From Providencia manganoxydans (GTDB taxonomy: Bacteria; Pseudomonadota; Gammaproteobacteria; Enterobacterales; Enterobacteriaceae): a stretch of 64,000 nt of DNA. The notes beneath the pieces were generated by a model, which saw nothing but the letters and a program-made list of their open reading frames with translations, searched no databases and had not been told where the DNA came from. The stretch covers positions 1,178,001 through 1,242,000 of the forward strand of contig NZ_CP067099.1 of the NCBI RefSeq assembly GCF_016618195.1, read 5' to 3'. This document shows, in pieces, positions 62,305-64,000 of this stretch (position 1 is its first letter; every line of letters starts with the position of its first letter). A program made the position numbers and the translations under genes.

Positions 62305-63015
62305 TTATTTGATGGAAGTAAACTTAATATTTTGACCCAATAGCATTTTTTGTGTATTGATATCTACTTGATAACACAGTACTTCGACACCACTTTCGAT
62401 AGCTTCATCTAAAAGTTTAGCGTATTGCTTATCGATATGGGCAGCTGCTGATACCTCGTAGATCCCCGTATGCAAAACCGCAAACAACAGTATGGCTCTT
62501 TTTCCCTCTTTAGCAATTATTGTTAACTCACGTAAATGTTTTTGTCCGCGCACGGTGACTGCATCAGGGAAATAACCATGGTTATTTTCCAGTAAAGTTA
62601 CTGATTTTACCTCGATAAAACAATCAGGTAGCCCATCACCGGACAGGAGAAAATCAATACGGCTATTTTCCGAACCATATTTCATCTCAGGCTTTATTAC
62701 ACTATATTCGGATAATTCTGGAATGTTTTTTTGCGACAACGCTTCAGCGACGAGTTGATTTGCTCGTAATGTGTTGATGCAAATAAGATGATTTTGTGAT
62801 GTTTGGGTGATTTCCCAGCTATGAGGGTACTTTCTTTTCGCGTTATCCGATGTGGAATACCAAACTGTATCACCAGGTGTCGCACACCCTGTCATGGCTC
62901 CTGTATTTGCACAGTGGATTGTCATGACTTGACCTTCCGGGGTCACAACATCAGCTAAAAAGCGTTTATAGCGTTTAATTAAAGTAGCAGGTTGCAAAGG
63001 AGGCGAAAATTCCAT
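62305..63015 (-). CDS. sfsA: SfsA family protein
   Basis: The 236-residue protein has the SfsA blocks [38 protein letters not shown] and [12 protein letters not shown], which carry the Asp-Glu-x-Lys residues of a nuclease-like fold. E. coli SfsA was described as a sugar fermentation stimulation protein and binds DNA. The biochemical role is not settled. It is divergent from hrpB, where E. coli has ligT in between. Confidence 0.94.
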   Translation of the reverse strand: MEFSPPLQPATLIKRYKRFLADVVTPEGQVMTIHCANTGAMTGCATPGDTVWYSTSDNAKRKYPHSWEITQTSQNHLICINTLRANQLVAEALSQKNIPELSEYSVIKPEMKYGSENSRIDFLLSGDGLPDCFIEVKSVTLLENNHGYFPDAVTVRGQKHLRELTIIAKEGKRAILLFAVLHTGIYEVSAAAHIDKQYAKLLDEAIESGVEVLCYQVDINTQKMLLGQNIKFTSIK

Positions 63016-63107
63016 GTTGTCTCCAAAGAGTTACACTCAAGAAAGATAATGGTTCATGCTACAATCTTTATTTGCAAAAGTTAAACATCATTGGAGTTAT
63101 TATTCAC

Positions 63108-64000
63108 GTGCTACCCATTCATGATGTTAGTGATCCCTTACTGACAGCACTACAACAATCACCCCAAGTTCTACTGCATGCACCCACTGGTGCGGGCAAA
63201 TCAACGGTTCTTCCACTTCTTATATTAGAAAGCGGGATCATTGATGGGCGAATTATCATGTTGGAGCCGAGGCGTATTGCTGCTCGTAGTGTGGCTGCTC
63301 GTTTAGCCCAGCAACTCGAAGAGGAGGTTGGGCATACAGTTGGCCTACGCATGCGCTCTGAAAGCCGGATTAGTGGCAAAACGCGTATCGAAGTGGTTAC
63401 CGAAGGTGTTTTAACTCGAATGCTGCAACAGGATCCTATGTTAGAGGGAATCGGCCTGATTATATTGGATGAGTTTCATGAGCGAAGCTTACAAGCAGAC
63501 TTAGGACTCGCTTTATTATTAGACGTTCAAGAAGCGTTACGTGATGATTTAAAAATCCTATTGATGTCAGCCACACTCGATGATCAAGGGCTAACTCAGT
63601 TATTCCCTCATGCTCCTGTTATTACTTCTGAAGGTCGGTCATTCCCTGTTAGTCGACACTTTCGACCGATAAACCCTAATAAGTTGTTTCATAAAGAAGT
63701 CGCCAGTGCTGTTTGGCAACTACTTCAACAGGAAAGTGGTTCGTTACTGCTATTTCTACCGGGAGTTGGCGAAATAGAAAGAACACGTACAGAGCTGGCT
63801 TTGATGGTTAGTGAGGACATACTTTTATGCCCTATGTACGGTGCTCTTTCGATAAAAGAGCAGCAACAAGCCATACAGCCAGCACCCGAAGGGAAACGAA
63901 AGGTGGTTTTAGCCACCAATATCGCTGAAACCAGCCTTACGATAGAGGGTATTCGATTAGTGGTTGATAGTGGTTTTGAGCGTATAGGTTTATTCAATCC
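63108..64000 (+). CDS. hrpB: HrpB, DEAH-box-type RNA helicase, N-terminal part (3' end outside window)
   Basis: A GTG at 63108 with GGAG 11 bases upstream opens a frame that runs to the right edge (about 297 codons). The protein starts LPIHDVSDPLLTALQQSPQV. Walker A is APTGAGKSTVLP, the DEAH-like box is LDEFHERSLQAD, motif III is MSATLDDQ, and SLLLFLPGVGEIERTRTEL and LATNIAETSLTIEGI follow. It matches E. coli HrpB, an ATP-dependent helicase of unknown substrate. The start codon is the best available but not certain. Confidence 0.93.
   Translation, partial: MLPIHDVSDPLLTALQQSPQVLLHAPTGAGKSTVLPLLILESGIIDGRIIMLEPRRIAARSVAARLAQQLEEEVGHTVGLRMRSESRISGKTRIEVVTEGVLTRMLQQDPMLEGIGLIILDEFHERSLQADLGLALLLDVQEALRDDLKILLMSATLDDQGLTQLFPHAPVITSEGRSFPVSRHFRPINPNKLFHKEVASAVWQLLQQESGSLLLFLPGVGEIERTRTELALMVSEDILLCPMYGALSIKEQQQAIQPAPEGKRKVVLATNIAETSLTIEGIRLVVDSGFERIGLFN

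Noticed and set aside
1..64000. Defence island, toxin-antitoxin or prophage
   Set aside because: I found no nuclease/helicase defence pairs, integrase, transposase, phage structural genes or small toxin-antitoxin pairs; the unknown genes are isolated.

Overview
The window looks like chromosome from a member of the Morganellaceae, most like Providencia. This is inferred from protein-level resemblance to E. coli housekeeping genes, the AT-rich base composition, and the very many ERIC repeats (about 17 recognisable copies, plus fragments). Two blocks keep the E. coli-type core order: yacC-cueO...hpt-can-yadGH...panDCB-folK-pcnB-gluQ-dksA-sfsA-hrpB at 42.7-64 kb, and btsT-yjiX-yjiA at 29-32.4 kb. 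I saw no tRNA, rRNA, CRISPR array, prophage, transposase or recognisable defence system.

Region by region. 0-6 kb: end of a LysR regulator, a DUF2165 membrane protein, a lipoprotein, a run of five perfect hairpins, a secreted von Willebrand A protein and a GH20 hexosaminidase. 6-10.6 kb: a Fur-box iron operon that joins P19 and a free-standing cupredoxin to an FTR1 permease, an EfeO-type M75 protein and the DyP peroxidase EfeB, with three tandem ERICs inside it. 10.8-14.3 kb: an unassigned TIM-barrel-like protein, an AT-rich lipoprotein with two retropepsin-like lobes and a PDZ domain, and an unknown membrane protein. 14.5-19.6 kb: rimO, a DhaR-like regulator lacking its AAA+ domain, an orphan dhaM, and a LuxR/FixJ-type regulator with a degenerate receiver. 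20-23.7 kb: a csc-type sucrose cluster (repressor, invertase, fructokinase) with a palindromic operator but no permease. 23.9-28.7 kb: rarD, purT with a PurR box, a GMC oxidoreductase and a WG-repeat protein. 29-37.4 kb: btsT-yjiX-yjiA, cyuA, a MATE exporter, meso-diaminopimelate dehydrogenase and a membrane protein. 37.4-42.6 kb: an UPF0261 (Tm-1-like)/PEP-hydrolase-like operon with divergent TetR and two operators lying on its promoter, then a GNAT and an AbrB-type membrane protein.

42.7-64 kb: yacC, cueO with a textbook CueR promoter, an MHS-type transporter, hpt, can, yadGH, a four-gene chaperone-usher fimbrial operon, the pantothenate genes, folK, and pcnB, which appears to start at an AUU codon 41 codons upstream of the first conventional start. 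gluQ, dksA and sfsA follow, and hrpB runs off the right edge.

The most interesting points are the composite iron operon, the conserved AUU start of pcnB, ERIC copies that supply the stop codons of two genes, the paired hairpins at 2.2-2.4 kb with a compensatory base-pair change, and the convergent AAA-less DhaR/orphan DhaM pair. I found no convincing complete, wholly novel multi-gene system.
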